Source of the DNA: an uncultured Dorea sp.
GTDB taxonomy: Bacteria > Bacillota_A > Clostridia > Lachnospirales > Lachnospiraceae
NCBI GenBank assembly: GCA_910578865.1
Contig: CAJTRM010000009.1
Span: 33,519 to 97,518, forward strand
Direction: 5' to 3'
Length of the DNA stretch: 64,000 bases
The notes under the pieces were generated by a model. That model did no database searches. It saw only the letters and a program-made list of their open reading frames with translations, and was not told the origin of the DNA. Made by a program: the position numbers and the translations under genes. This document shows, piece after piece, positions 8,059 to 16,326 of this stretch. Numbering within the stretch: position 1 is the stretch's first letter; every line of letters begins with the position of its first letter.

Positions 8059-9630
8059 TCACTCATCCTCCACCGTAATTTCCATATGAATCAGACTTTC
8101 AATGTCTATAAAATGATCCTCGAACCGCTGGCCGGTCTCCATAGAGCGGACATCCAGTTCGATCTCCTTGCCGATCTTTTCTGCGATCAGCTGCTGTATC
8201 TCCTCTTTGTGCTCCTCTGTCCCTACAACTCCCGCGCTTACTTCATCTGGCAGGACTATTATCAGCCGGTTTCCTTCCCCGGCGCTGAGCCTTGCCTTCT
8301 TCAGGTATGTCCGCAGCATAGGAGAGGCATCCTGTATCAGCCGCCGGAACTCCTTGACCACCTCTTTTACATCCTCGTTCAATGCTTTCGGAAGCTCAGG
8401 TTTCTTTCGGTTCTCCGCTGTATCAGCCGGGGCATCTGTATACGCCGGTATCTGCTGCCGGGGTATTGCCGTGACTCCCTCCTCCAGCTGCCTCTCAACT
8501 GCACGTATCCGGTCAAGAAGCGCATCCTGATTCACTTCCATAGCCGGCCTGCACAGCTTAATAAGGGCAACCTCCAGAAGCACTCTCTTCTGCGCCGCAT
8601 ATTTCAGCTGTCCGGTAAGATCCGAGAAGATTCTAATATAACGGATCAATGTATCATTGTCAATCATCAGAGCTTCTTCTTTCAGCCTTGCCAGGTTCTC
8701 TGCCGAAACATCCAGCACATCCTCCATATCCTCCGAACACCGCACCAGCAGCAGGTTCCGCAGATACCATGTAAAATCCGCCGCCACCTGAGACAGCTCC
8801 CTGCCCTGCATCGTCAGTTCATGAACCGTCTCTACTACTGTATGCACATCCATTCCGATCAGATCACGCAAAAGCCGGCTGAACACCTCTGTGTCCACTG
8901 CGCCCAGAACCTCCAGCGCATGATCATAGGTAAGCTTCTCACCGATGTAAAATGCGGCGCACTGGTCGAGCAGGCTCAGAGCATCACGCATGGAGCCGTC
9001 CGCCATTCTGGCAATATAGCGCACCGCTTTCTCTTCTACATCCCACTGCTCTTTATCAATGAGTTCCTTAAGCCTCCCTGCGATCGTATCAACCGTGATC
9101 CTTTTAAAATCGTAGCGCTGGCATCGGCTCAGAATCGTTATGGGAATCTTATGGGCTTCTGTGGTCGCCAAAATAAAGATCACATATTCCGGCGGTTCCT
9201 CCAATGTTTTCAAAAGGGCATTAAAAGCGCCGATAGATAACATATGCACCTCATCTATAATATAGACCTTGTATCTGCCCTCCGTCGGCCTGTATGCCAC
9301 TTCCTCACGGATCTCCCGGATATTGTCCACACCGTTATTGGACGCTGCGTCGATCTCAATTACATTCATGGACGTACCGCCGGTGATGGAGCGGCATATA
9401 TCACATTTCCCGCAGGGGCTGCCCTCCACAGGATGTTCGCAGTTCACCGCTTTTGCAAATATTTTGGCCACGGTCGTTTTGCCCGTTCCCCGAGTGCCGC
9501 AAAACAAATACGCATGTCCGATACGGTCTGCCTTTATCTGGTTTCTCAAGGTTTTAACAATGGCCGTCTGCCCCTTTACATCTTCAAATTCATCCGGCCT
9601 GAATTTCCGGTATAATGCCATATATGACAT
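8059..9630 (-). CDS. dnaX: DNA polymerase III subunits gamma/tau
   Basis: 523 residues. It holds an AAA+ clamp-loader module with Walker A GTRGTGKTTVAKIF, a zinc-binding cluster (CEHPVEGSPCGKCDIC), Walker B VYIIDEVHML and sensor 1 ILATTEAHKI. A domain III collar and a shorter variable tail follow. Together with the delta and delta-prime subunits it loads the beta clamp. No obvious slippery frameshift site giving a separate gamma form was noticed. It lies 28 bp downstream of the phosphofructokinase gene on the same strand, so it may share that promoter. Confidence 0.96.
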   Translation of the reverse strand: MSYMALYRKFRPDEFEDVKGQTAIVKTLRNQIKADRIGHAYLFCGTRGTGKTTVAKIFAKAVNCEHPVEGSPCGKCDICRSITGGTSMNVIEIDAASNNGVDNIREIREEVAYRPTEGRYKVYIIDEVHMLSIGAFNALLKTLEEPPEYVIFILATTEAHKIPITILSRCQRYDFKRITVDTIAGRLKELIDKEQWDVEEKAVRYIARMADGSMRDALSLLDQCAAFYIGEKLTYDHALEVLGAVDTEVFSRLLRDLIGMDVHTVVETVHELTMQGRELSQVAADFTWYLRNLLLVRCSEDMEDVLDVSAENLARLKEEALMIDNDTLIRYIRIFSDLTGQLKYAAQKRVLLEVALIKLCRPAMEVNQDALLDRIRAVERQLEEGVTAIPRQQIPAYTDAPADTAENRKKPELPKALNEDVKEVVKEFRRLIQDASPMLRTYLKKARLSAGEGNRLIIVLPDEVSAGVVGTEEHKEEIQQLIAEKIGKEIELDVRSMETGQRFEDHFIDIESLIHMEITVEDE

Positions 9631-9658
9631 TCTGTTACACTCCCCATTCTATCTTTCT

Positions 9659-10735
9659 CTATTTGTCTCCGAAGCTGATTCCCGTCATCTTAGCCTCTTT
9701 GATAATGCTGGACTCCGGATCTACATACTTCAGCTTTCCTGCGACCTCCGAAAGAGGAACCCGCACAATTTCATTATTCCTGACGCCGACCATATTTCCA
9801 AAGTCCCCGTCCAGAATCATATCTGCCGCCGCAGCTCCGAGCCTTGTAGACAGCACCCTGTCATACGGACATGGAGAGCCTCCCCGCTGCATATGCCCCG
9901 GCACCGTAATGCGGATCTCCTGATCCGTCTTCTTCTGTATCCGCTCAGCCAGTTCATACGCCACAGACGGATACGGATGCTTTTCTTTTTTCTCTTTCAG
10001 TTCTTTCTTGGAAAGCTTTGCATCCTTCTTTGAAATAGCTCCCTCGGCTACTGCTATAATGGTAAACCGTTTGCCGGCCGCCTTTCTCTTGTTGATGGCC
10101 TCTGCAATCACATTTGTATCGTATGGGATCTCAGGAAGAAGAATAATATCCGCGCCGCCTGCGATCCCTGCATGGAGTGTAACCCACCCCACCTTATGTC
10201 CCATAACTTCGATAATAAATACACGGCTGTGGGAAGTTGCAGTTGTGTGAATCCGGTCAATCGTGTCCGTTGCGATATCTACCGCGCTCTGGAATCCAAA
10301 TGTCATATCCGTTCCCCAGAGATCATTGTCGATCGTCTTTGGAAGAGTAATGACATTCAACCCTTCCCTGCTCAGCATGTGTGCTGTTTTATGTGTCCCG
10401 TTTCCGCCCAGCACAACAAGACAGTCCAGATTCAACTTATGATAGGTGTGCTTCATAGCCTCTACCTTATCAAGTCCGTTTTCGTCCGGCACACGCATTA
10501 ATTTGAAAGGCTGTCTGGAAGTACCGAGAATGGTTCCGCCCACGGTCAGTATACCGGAAAAATCTCTGGATGTCAGCATCGTAAAATTGGAGTAGATCAA
10601 CCCCTTGTATCCCTCCTGAAAACCATAGATTTCTACATCATCACGCTTTGAACAAATCCCTTTTACAACACCGCGCATTGCTGCGTTCAGCGCCTGGCAA
10701 TCCCCGCCGCTGGTAAGCATTCCTATTCTTAACAT
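9659..10735 (-). CDS. 6-phosphofructokinase, phosphoryl donor uncertain
   Basis: 358 residues of PfkA-fold enzyme that phosphorylates fructose-6-phosphate in glycolysis. Substrate-site motifs are present: GGDCQALNAA near the N-terminus, PKTIDND at 132-138, and the MGHKVGW and GHMQRGG segments. The donor-determining positions are mixed. GGNGT at 110-114 has Gly where ATP enzymes do (with Asn replacing the usual Asp), while the Lys in PKTIDND is typical of pyrophosphate enzymes. Such mixed types exist with either donor, so ATP or PPi use cannot be read off. A lysine-rich insertion (KDAKLSKKELKEKKEK) lies near residue 235. AAAGGAGCGG precedes the ATG. Confidence 0.88.
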   Translation of the reverse strand: MLRIGMLTSGGDCQALNAAMRGVVKGICSKRDDVEIYGFQEGYKGLIYSNFTMLTSRDFSGILTVGGTILGTSRQPFKLMRVPDENGLDKVEAMKHTYHKLNLDCLVVLGGNGTHKTAHMLSREGLNVITLPKTIDNDLWGTDMTFGFQSAVDIATDTIDRIHTTATSHSRVFIIEVMGHKVGWVTLHAGIAGGADIILLPEIPYDTNVIAEAINKRKAAGKRFTIIAVAEGAISKKDAKLSKKELKEKKEKHPYPSVAYELAERIQKKTDQEIRITVPGHMQRGGSPCPYDRVLSTRLGAAAADMILDGDFGNMVGVRNNEIVRVPLSEVAGKLKYVDPESSIIKEAKMTGISFGDK

Positions 10736-10806
10736 ATGACCGCTCCTTTACTGTAAAATTTTCATATATCTCATTGTCCGGACTAAAAACTGCCCCTTTG
10801 ATTAAA

Positions 10807-10835
10807 AGTATACATTATTTTTGCCCGTGAAACAA
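10807..10835 (-). promoter_or_regulatory. Promoter of the phosphofructokinase-dnaX operon
   Basis: Minus-strand TTGTTT (10830-10835) and TATACT (10807-10812) with 17 bp between them, about 70 bp before the start codon at 10735. It lies back to back with the map upstream region. Confidence 0.6.
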
Positions 10836-10860
10836 TGGAAAGAAACGATTTTCACATCCC

Positions 10861-10884
10861 ATACCACGGAAAAAGTGGTATAAT
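10861..10884 (+). promoter_or_regulatory. Palindrome ATACCAC-N7-GTGGTAT overlapping a TATAAT box before map
   Basis: ATACCAC (10861-10867) and GTGGTAT (10875-10881) form an inverted repeat around 7 bp, and its right arm overlaps TATAAT at 10879-10884. No good -35 was seen at normal spacing, so activity may need an activator. The same half-sites form a palindrome around the asnS -10 box at 39081-39097. Confidence 0.4.
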
Positions 10885-10892
10885 ATGGATGG

Positions 10893-10934
10893 TACCCTCA
10901 GTGTACAAAGGGATACACTTGTACACTGAGGGTA
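10893..10934. repeat. Palindromic repeat, copy A (16-bp perfect arms)
   Basis: TACCCTCAGTGTACAA (10893-10908) and its exact complement (10919-10934) enclose the 10-base loop agggatacac. Near copies lie at 45667-45711 and 50098-50142. This copy sits between a -10-like box and the likely map start. A frame running through it would add residues (PSVYKGIHLYTEG) that are not part of the methionine aminopeptidase fold. Confidence 0.85.
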
Positions 10935-10966
10935 TCAAATTTTCAGACAGAAAGCAGGTAAAAAAC

Positions 10967-11776
10967 TTGGATAAGTTAGACTTAAAATTATTGGCACTGG
11001 CCGCACGGGGACATATCGTCCCTGACCGTTCTCTTTTGAAGACACCAAAACAGATTGATGCCATCAAAAAAAGTGCAGCCCTGAATACTGCTGTACTTGA
11101 CCATGTTGCCGCACATATTCAAAAAGGCATGAACACTGCGCAGATTGATAAACTTGTGTATGATTTTACAACCGGACACGGCGGAATCCCTGCCCCCCTC
11201 AACTATGAAGGCTTTCCAAAGAGCGTATGCACATCCGTCAATAATGTCATCTGCCACGGAATCCCCAATGAATACGAAATTCTGCAGGAAGGGGATATTG
11301 TCAATGTGGATGTATCCACAATTTTAGACGGATATTATTCAGACGCCTCCCGCATGTTCACCATCGGCCCCCTGGCGCCGGAGGCAGAAAAAATCGTCCG
11401 CGTCACCAGGGAATGCGTGGAACTGGGTCTGAAGGCTGCCAGACCATGGGGCCACCTCGGGGATATTGCCCACGCCATCAATACCCATGCCCGGAACAAC
11501 GGATTCCGTGTAGTGGAAGATATCGGCGGGCACGGAATCGGGCTGGAGTTCCACGAAGAACCCTTCGTCAGCTACGTTACCCCCAAGGGCACTGAAATGG
11601 TACTTGTGCCGGGCATGATCTTTACCATCGAACCTATGATCAACGAAGGCAGTCCCGATTTTTTTATCGATGAAGAAGACGACTGGACGGTATACACTAT
11701 AGATGACGGACTGTCCGCCCAGGTAGAATACATGGTGCTTGTTACCGAAACCGGGGTGGAAGTATTGACCCACTAA
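10967..11776 (+). CDS. map: Type I methionyl aminopeptidase
   Basis: 269 residues from the TTG at 10967-10969, within the usual 250-290 range. It removes the initiator methionine from new proteins. Metal ligands are visible: Asp in NVDVSTILDG and in YYSDASR, His in GGHGIGLEFHEEP, Glu in FTIEPMI, and Glu in SAQVEYMVLV. The substrate histidine is in ICHGIP. The frame is open upstream to 10835, but that part crosses palindromic repeat A and matches no Map region. AGCAGG lies 7-12 bp before the TTG, so the shorter start is preferred. It lacks the N-terminal zinc SEC-C motif seen in some clostridial Map proteins. It ends 20 bp before a strong terminator. Confidence 0.9.
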   Translation: MDKLDLKLLALAARGHIVPDRSLLKTPKQIDAIKKSAALNTAVLDHVAAHIQKGMNTAQIDKLVYDFTTGHGGIPAPLNYEGFPKSVCTSVNNVICHGIPNEYEILQEGDIVNVDVSTILDGYYSDASRMFTIGPLAPEAEKIVRVTRECVELGLKAARPWGHLGDIAHAINTHARNNGFRVVEDIGGHGIGLEFHEEPFVSYVTPKGTEMVLVPGMIFTIEPMINEGSPDFFIDEEDDWTVYTIDDGLSAQVEYMVLVTETGVEVLTH

Positions 11777-11795
11777 AAATAAGATCAGAAGATCA

Positions 11796-11840
11796 GAATC
11801 AAAAAGGATCCGTGCATATGCACAGATCCTTTTTTGATTC
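11796..11840. terminator. Bidirectional terminator between map and the amylase gene
   Basis: A long inverted repeat with gaatcaaaaaggatc on the left and gatccttttttgattc on the right, plus an inner GTGCATATGCAC palindrome. A-rich and T-rich flanks give a U-tract in both directions, fitting the convergent genes on either side. Confidence 0.9.
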
Positions 11841-11851
11841 CCGAAACACCT

Positions 11852-13894
11852 CTACTCCTCCAGGGTCTTCAGCACCAGCGCGGAGCGGGCGTTCATATTT
11901 ACTACAAGCTCACCGTCTATAACAAGATATTCTTCATATTCCGTCGTGTAGCCTTCCTGGTAGGTGTACATCAGACGTTTCATCCTTCCTTTCACGGGAA
12001 CCTCTGCCCGCCAGACAGGCACAGTAATCTGGGAAAGCTCATCCCGGTTATTCAGGATCACAACGATCTGCTCTTTTTCTGTGAACCTTCCGTATGCAAG
12101 GATATCCTCTTCCCCCAGAAGGATATGGACTGCTCCGGTACGGAGCGCCTGATGTTCTTTATGGATCCGGATCATCTCTCTGTGGAAGGAAAGCATCTCC
12201 TGATCTTCATTCCCCCATGGGTAAGTCCGCCGGTTGTCGGGATCTGTAAATCCACACACGCCGGCCTCATCACCGTAGTAGACTGTGGGCGCACCGATCC
12301 ACGTCATCTGGAATGCAACCGCTTCCCGCATAACCGCCGGATTTACAAACTGATTTGCTGCTTCCGGGCCAAGTCTCTCCACACGGCCCACTACACGGTT
12401 TGTCCTTGTCAGAAATCTGGAATGATCATGATTGGACAATTCATTCATGGAAACCAGGAGAGACGGCGTCAGCATCGCGGACATAAAATGCAGCATTGTC
12501 CCGGTGAAATGATCCGCATTTCCTTTCAGCTCCGGACGCATTTCGTCACTGTGCTTTTCCATCCCGGTCAAAAACCAGGTGATAGGCTCCATAAATGCAT
12601 CATAATTCATGATCGTATCCCACTCGTCGCCCTGAAGCCATTCACCCGGATCTCCATAATGCTCTGCAAGTATTATGGCATTGGGATTGGCAAGTTTTAC
12701 CGCCCGGCGAAACTTCTTCCAGAACTGATGATTGTATTTGTTGCTGAATCCGAGATCCGCCGCCACATCCAGCCGCCACCCATCCGCATTGTACGGTGGT
12801 GACACCCATTTGCGGCCGATGCTCAATATATAATTCTCCAGCCTTGCGGAACCCTCGTAATTAAGCTTCGGAAGGGTATCATGCCCCCACCAGCCATTGT
12901 AGTTCCCGTTATACGGCCATTGCTCCGCCTCATTGTTATAGAATTGAAAATAGTTGTGGAATGGACTTTCTCTGTCAACATAAGCGCCTGGTTCATAGTC
13001 TTCCTGGCCTTCATAAATCCTCTCGCGATCCATCCATTTATTGAAAGAACCGCAATGATTAAACACACCGTCCAGAATAATCTTCATCCCTCTCCGGTGT
13101 AATTCCTCTACCAGCTTAATAAAAAGCTGATTGCTTGCCTCCAGGTTTTTGCGGGACGCAGTCCGCTTCTGATACATCGTGGCTCTGGAGTTATCCGTCT
13201 CACCGTCCGGAAGGGTCTCCCCGCCGTCCTCCGCAATCACTCCGTAATGGGGATCTATATAATCATAATCCTGAATATCATATTTGTGATTAGAAGGCGA
13301 GACAAACAGCGGGTTAAAATACAGGACTTCAACGCCCAGCTCCTGAAGGTAGTCCAGTTTATCTATGACTCCCTGAAGGTCGCCGCCGTAAAACTCCCGG
13401 ACGCCCATGGTATCCGGATATTTATCCCAGTCTGTCACTTTCCTGCTGTAGCCCCCGATATAATAATACTCGTTGTCCTCCACATTGTTGGAAGGATCTC
13501 CGTCGTAAAAACGATCCGTATAGATCTGGTACATTACGGCACCTTTTGCCCAGTCCGGAGTTGAAAAACCGGGAACGATCCGGAAATCATAAAACGAAAC
13601 AATCTCTTTGGCAAGTCCGCATCTATTATAGTACCAGACATTTTCGCCCTCACAGATTTCAAAACTATAGTAAAAAGGATCTTCACCCAGTCGCCACACG
13701 ATTTTATAAAAATCGAATTCCCCTCTGGTCTCTTCCTTCTCCATATCGTATCTGCCTGCCGCCGTCACCAGCTTCACCTGAATGTCATCATCCTTTGCGG
13801 TCCGGAAACGCAGCGTTACCTTTTCATCAAATCCCGGTTCTATCGGATCTACATACCGTTCTGTTCCATCGCAAAATAATGCCTGTTCCTTCAT
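11852..13894 (-). CDS. Cytoplasmic GH13 alpha-amylase family enzyme (cyclomaltodextrinase/neopullulanase-like)
   Basis: 680 residues with no signal peptide. An N-terminal beta domain of about 115 residues, as in the neopullulanase/cyclomaltodextrinase group, precedes the TIM barrel (AVMYQIYTDRFYDGD). GH13 regions are clear: DGVFNHCG, the nucleophile Asp in GWRLDVAAD, the acid Glu in ILAEHYGDP and the third Asp in NELSNHDHSR. GDEAGVCGFTDPDNRRTYPW is a typical late barrel loop, and a C-terminal beta domain ends the chain. It should hydrolyse internal maltodextrins or branched oligosaccharides, matching the glycogen genes glgC/glgD in the same window. It starts 39 bp after the ftsH stop with no terminator between. 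Confidence 0.88.
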   Translation of the reverse strand: MKEQALFCDGTERYVDPIEPGFDEKVTLRFRTAKDDDIQVKLVTAAGRYDMEKEETRGEFDFYKIVWRLGEDPFYYSFEICEGENVWYYNRCGLAKEIVSFYDFRIVPGFSTPDWAKGAVMYQIYTDRFYDGDPSNNVEDNEYYYIGGYSRKVTDWDKYPDTMGVREFYGGDLQGVIDKLDYLQELGVEVLYFNPLFVSPSNHKYDIQDYDYIDPHYGVIAEDGGETLPDGETDNSRATMYQKRTASRKNLEASNQLFIKLVEELHRRGMKIILDGVFNHCGSFNKWMDRERIYEGQEDYEPGAYVDRESPFHNYFQFYNNEAEQWPYNGNYNGWWGHDTLPKLNYEGSARLENYILSIGRKWVSPPYNADGWRLDVAADLGFSNKYNHQFWKKFRRAVKLANPNAIILAEHYGDPGEWLQGDEWDTIMNYDAFMEPITWFLTGMEKHSDEMRPELKGNADHFTGTMLHFMSAMLTPSLLVSMNELSNHDHSRFLTRTNRVVGRVERLGPEAANQFVNPAVMREAVAFQMTWIGAPTVYYGDEAGVCGFTDPDNRRTYPWGNEDQEMLSFHREMIRIHKEHQALRTGAVHILLGEEDILAYGRFTEKEQIVVILNNRDELSQITVPVWRAEVPVKGRMKRLMYTYQEGYTTEYEEYLVIDGELVVNMNARSALVLKTLEE

Positions 13895-13933
13895 GCAATT
13901 CCCCTCTCTGCCAACAAGTATTTCTGTTATTTA

Positions 13934-15787
13934 TTATGCTTCAGCAGGTTCCTCCGAAAACAATGCTTCAAACTCTTCCCGGGAGATTTTCTCCTTTTCA
14001 AGCAGAAGCTCCGCACATGCACGAAGCACATGACCATATTCCTGTATGATCTTCTTTGCCCTGCCGTAGCAATCATCAATGATACGTTTTACCTCTTTAT
14101 CAATCACGGTAGCTACACCTTCGCCGTATCCTCTGGATGTATGTGCAAGATCACGTCCGATAAATACTTCGTCATTGTCATTGTCATAATTGATGAGTCC
14201 CACAGCTTCTGACATCCCGAATTTCGTAACCATGGATTTGGCCAGGCTCGTAGCTTGTTTGATATCCTGTGAAGCCCCGGTTGTAATATCGTCAAAGACT
14301 TCCTCCTCGGCCACACGTCCCCCAAGAGCAACCGTAATATCCTGAAGCATTTTCCCTCTGGTATCAAACATATCGTCCCGCTCCGGAAGCGGCATCGTAT
14401 ATCCGCCCGCCGCGCCGGTAGGAATGATGGACACACTGTAGACCGGACCTACATCCGGCAGCACATGGAACAAGATCGCGTGCCCCGCCTCATGGAATGC
14501 CGTAATCCGTTTTTCCTTATCTGAAATCACACGGCTTTTCTTTTCCGCACCGATCCCGACCTTCACGAATGCCCTGCGGATGTCTTCCTGCACAAGGTAC
14601 ACCCGTTCTTCCTTCGCCGCCAGGATAGCAGCCTCATTCAACAGGTTCTCAAGATCTGCCCCTGTAAATCCTGCCGTCGTCTGTGCGACCTGTTTCAAAT
14701 CCACCTCTTCGCTGAGAGGTTTCCCTTTGGCATGAACCTTCAGAATCTCTTCCCTGCCCTTTACATCCGGTCTGCCGACCATTACCTTACGGTCAAAACG
14801 GCCCGGACGTAAAATGGCGCGATCCAGAATATCCACACGGTTTGTGGCCGCCATAACTATAATGCCTTCATTCACTCCAAATCCATCCATCTCTACAAGA
14901 AGCTGGTTCAGCGTCTGCTCCCGCTCGTCGTGGCCGCCGCCCATACCGGTTCCCCTGCTTCTTGCAACTGCATCGATCTCATCAATAAATATAATACACG
15001 GTGCATTTCTTTTGGCTTCCTCAAAAAGGTCACGCACTCTGGAGGCACCCACTCCTACAAACATTTCCACAAAATCAGAGCCGGAAATTGTAAAGAACGG
15101 CACGCCTGCCTCCCCTGCCACGGCCTTCGCAAGCAAAGTCTTTCCTGTTCCCGGAGGCCCTACAAGCAGCACTCCTTTAGGGATACGTGCTCCAACCTGT
15201 ATATATTTTTTGGGAGATTTGAGGAAATCTACAATTTCCTCCAGTTCTTCCTTCTCTTCACTGAGCCCTGCCACCTGGGCAAATGTAATCTTTTTATCCC
15301 GTTCAGTACTGAGTCTTGCACGGCTCTTCCCGAAGTTCATGGCCTTTGAGCCCGCTCCGCCTCCCTGACGGTTCATAATCATAAAGATGAGGAAAATACC
15401 GGCCACCGTAAGAAGCACTGGAACAATCGTCGTGACAAACCAGTTGTCCTGAGGAACATCCGGCATATCATAATCTACATCACGCTTATCCAGATACTTC
15501 TGGATTTCATTGACGTCCGATACATACAGATACATCGTCTCCCCTCTTTCGCCGGCTTCGCCTCTGAGTTCAATATCAACCCTTCCTGTCGGCACGTTCT
15601 TGTTCTGAACGACCGTAATTTTTTTTGCGTCTTCACTTACAACCAGCTTTTCAAACTGCTTTCTGGACAATTCATTATCTTTTCTCTCAAGGTTTCCCGT
15701 CACCCAGAACATCACAATAATAAATATTGCGAATGCCAACAGCGCAAAACCATTTACACCTTTGTTCTTTTTATCATCCAATATCAT
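13934..15787 (-). CDS. ftsH: ATP-dependent zinc metalloprotease FtsH
   Basis: 617 residues. Two membrane segments (about 12-30 and 113-135) flank an extracytoplasmic domain. An AAA+ module follows with Walker A GPPGTGKTLLAKAVAGEAG, Walker B CIIFIDEIDAVARSRG and the pore and SRH motifs. The M41 peptidase site is HEAGH, with a downstream Asp. It degrades membrane and regulatory proteins. It follows hpt by 11 bp and closes the conserved tilS-hpt-ftsH block. Confidence 0.97.
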   Translation of the reverse strand: MILDDKKNKGVNGFALLAFAIFIIVMFWVTGNLERKDNELSRKQFEKLVVSEDAKKITVVQNKNVPTGRVDIELRGEAGERGETMYLYVSDVNEIQKYLDKRDVDYDMPDVPQDNWFVTTIVPVLLTVAGIFLIFMIMNRQGGGAGSKAMNFGKSRARLSTERDKKITFAQVAGLSEEKEELEEIVDFLKSPKKYIQVGARIPKGVLLVGPPGTGKTLLAKAVAGEAGVPFFTISGSDFVEMFVGVGASRVRDLFEEAKRNAPCIIFIDEIDAVARSRGTGMGGGHDEREQTLNQLLVEMDGFGVNEGIIVMAATNRVDILDRAILRPGRFDRKVMVGRPDVKGREEILKVHAKGKPLSEEVDLKQVAQTTAGFTGADLENLLNEAAILAAKEERVYLVQEDIRRAFVKVGIGAEKKSRVISDKEKRITAFHEAGHAILFHVLPDVGPVYSVSIIPTGAAGGYTMPLPERDDMFDTRGKMLQDITVALGGRVAEEEVFDDITTGASQDIKQATSLAKSMVTKFGMSEAVGLINYDNDNDEVFIGRDLAHTSRGYGEGVATVIDKEVKRIIDDCYGRAKKIIQEYGHVLRACAELLLEKEKISREEFEALFSEEPAEA

Positions 15788-15798
15788 ATAACCCCTTT

Positions 15799-16326
15799 CT
15801 ACTCCACACCTTCTACAACACCGATGTATGGTAGATTTCTATATTTTTGTGCATAGTCAAGTCCATATCCCACCACAAATTCATCCGGGATCTCAAATCC
15901 TACATAGTCCACCTTCACGTCTCTCACCCGTCTGTCCGGCTTATCGAGAAGTGTACACAGCCTCATGCTGTTCGGGTTTCTTTTCTTCAACACATCCAGA
16001 AGATAATAGAGTGTCCTGCCGGAATCAATGATATCCTCCACCACAATAACATCCTTTCCCTCCAGCGTCTCATCCAGATCCTTTGCAATCCTGACTACGC
16101 CGGTGGAGGAAGTTCCGTCTCCATAACTGCTGACGCTCATAAAATCCATTGACACCGGCACTGATATTCTCTTTGCCAGTTCACACATGAAAAAAACGCC
16201 GCCCTTCAGTACACAGATCAGGTGAACCTGTTTTCCCTTGTAATCCTCACTGATCTTCTCTCCCAGCTCCCGTATCCTTTGTTCCGTCTCTTCCTCAGAA
16301 ATCATTACTCTAACTGTCTCCGCCAT
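15799..16326 (-). CDS. hpt: Hypoxanthine phosphoribosyltransferase
   Basis: 175 residues from the chosen ATG at 16324-16326 (MAETVRVMISEEE), with GGAGG 8 bp ahead. The frame is open further upstream to 16455, but that extension overlaps tilS and has no family match. The PRPP loop VVVEDIIDSGRTL and the typical VHLICVLKGGVFF and SSYGDGTSSTG segments are present. It salvages hypoxanthine and guanine to IMP and GMP. Its start lies inside the tilS end (17-bp overlap). The tilS-hpt-ftsH order is conserved in Firmicutes. Confidence 0.95.
   Translation of the reverse strand: MAETVRVMISEEETEQRIRELGEKISEDYKGKQVHLICVLKGGVFFMCELAKRISVPVSMDFMSVSSYGDGTSSTGVVRIAKDLDETLEGKDVIVVEDIIDSGRTLYYLLDVLKKRNPNSMRLCTLLDKPDRRVRDVKVDYVGFEIPDEFVVGYGLDYAQKYRNLPYIGVVEGVE

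Noticed and set aside
8086..9240. 384-codon plus-strand open frame opposite dnaX
   Set aside because: It is antisense to a fully conserved dnaX and has no ribosome site or family features.
10835..10966. 44-residue N-terminal extension of methionyl aminopeptidase
   Set aside because: It is encoded across palindromic repeat A and has no Map residues. The TTG at 10967 gives the usual length.
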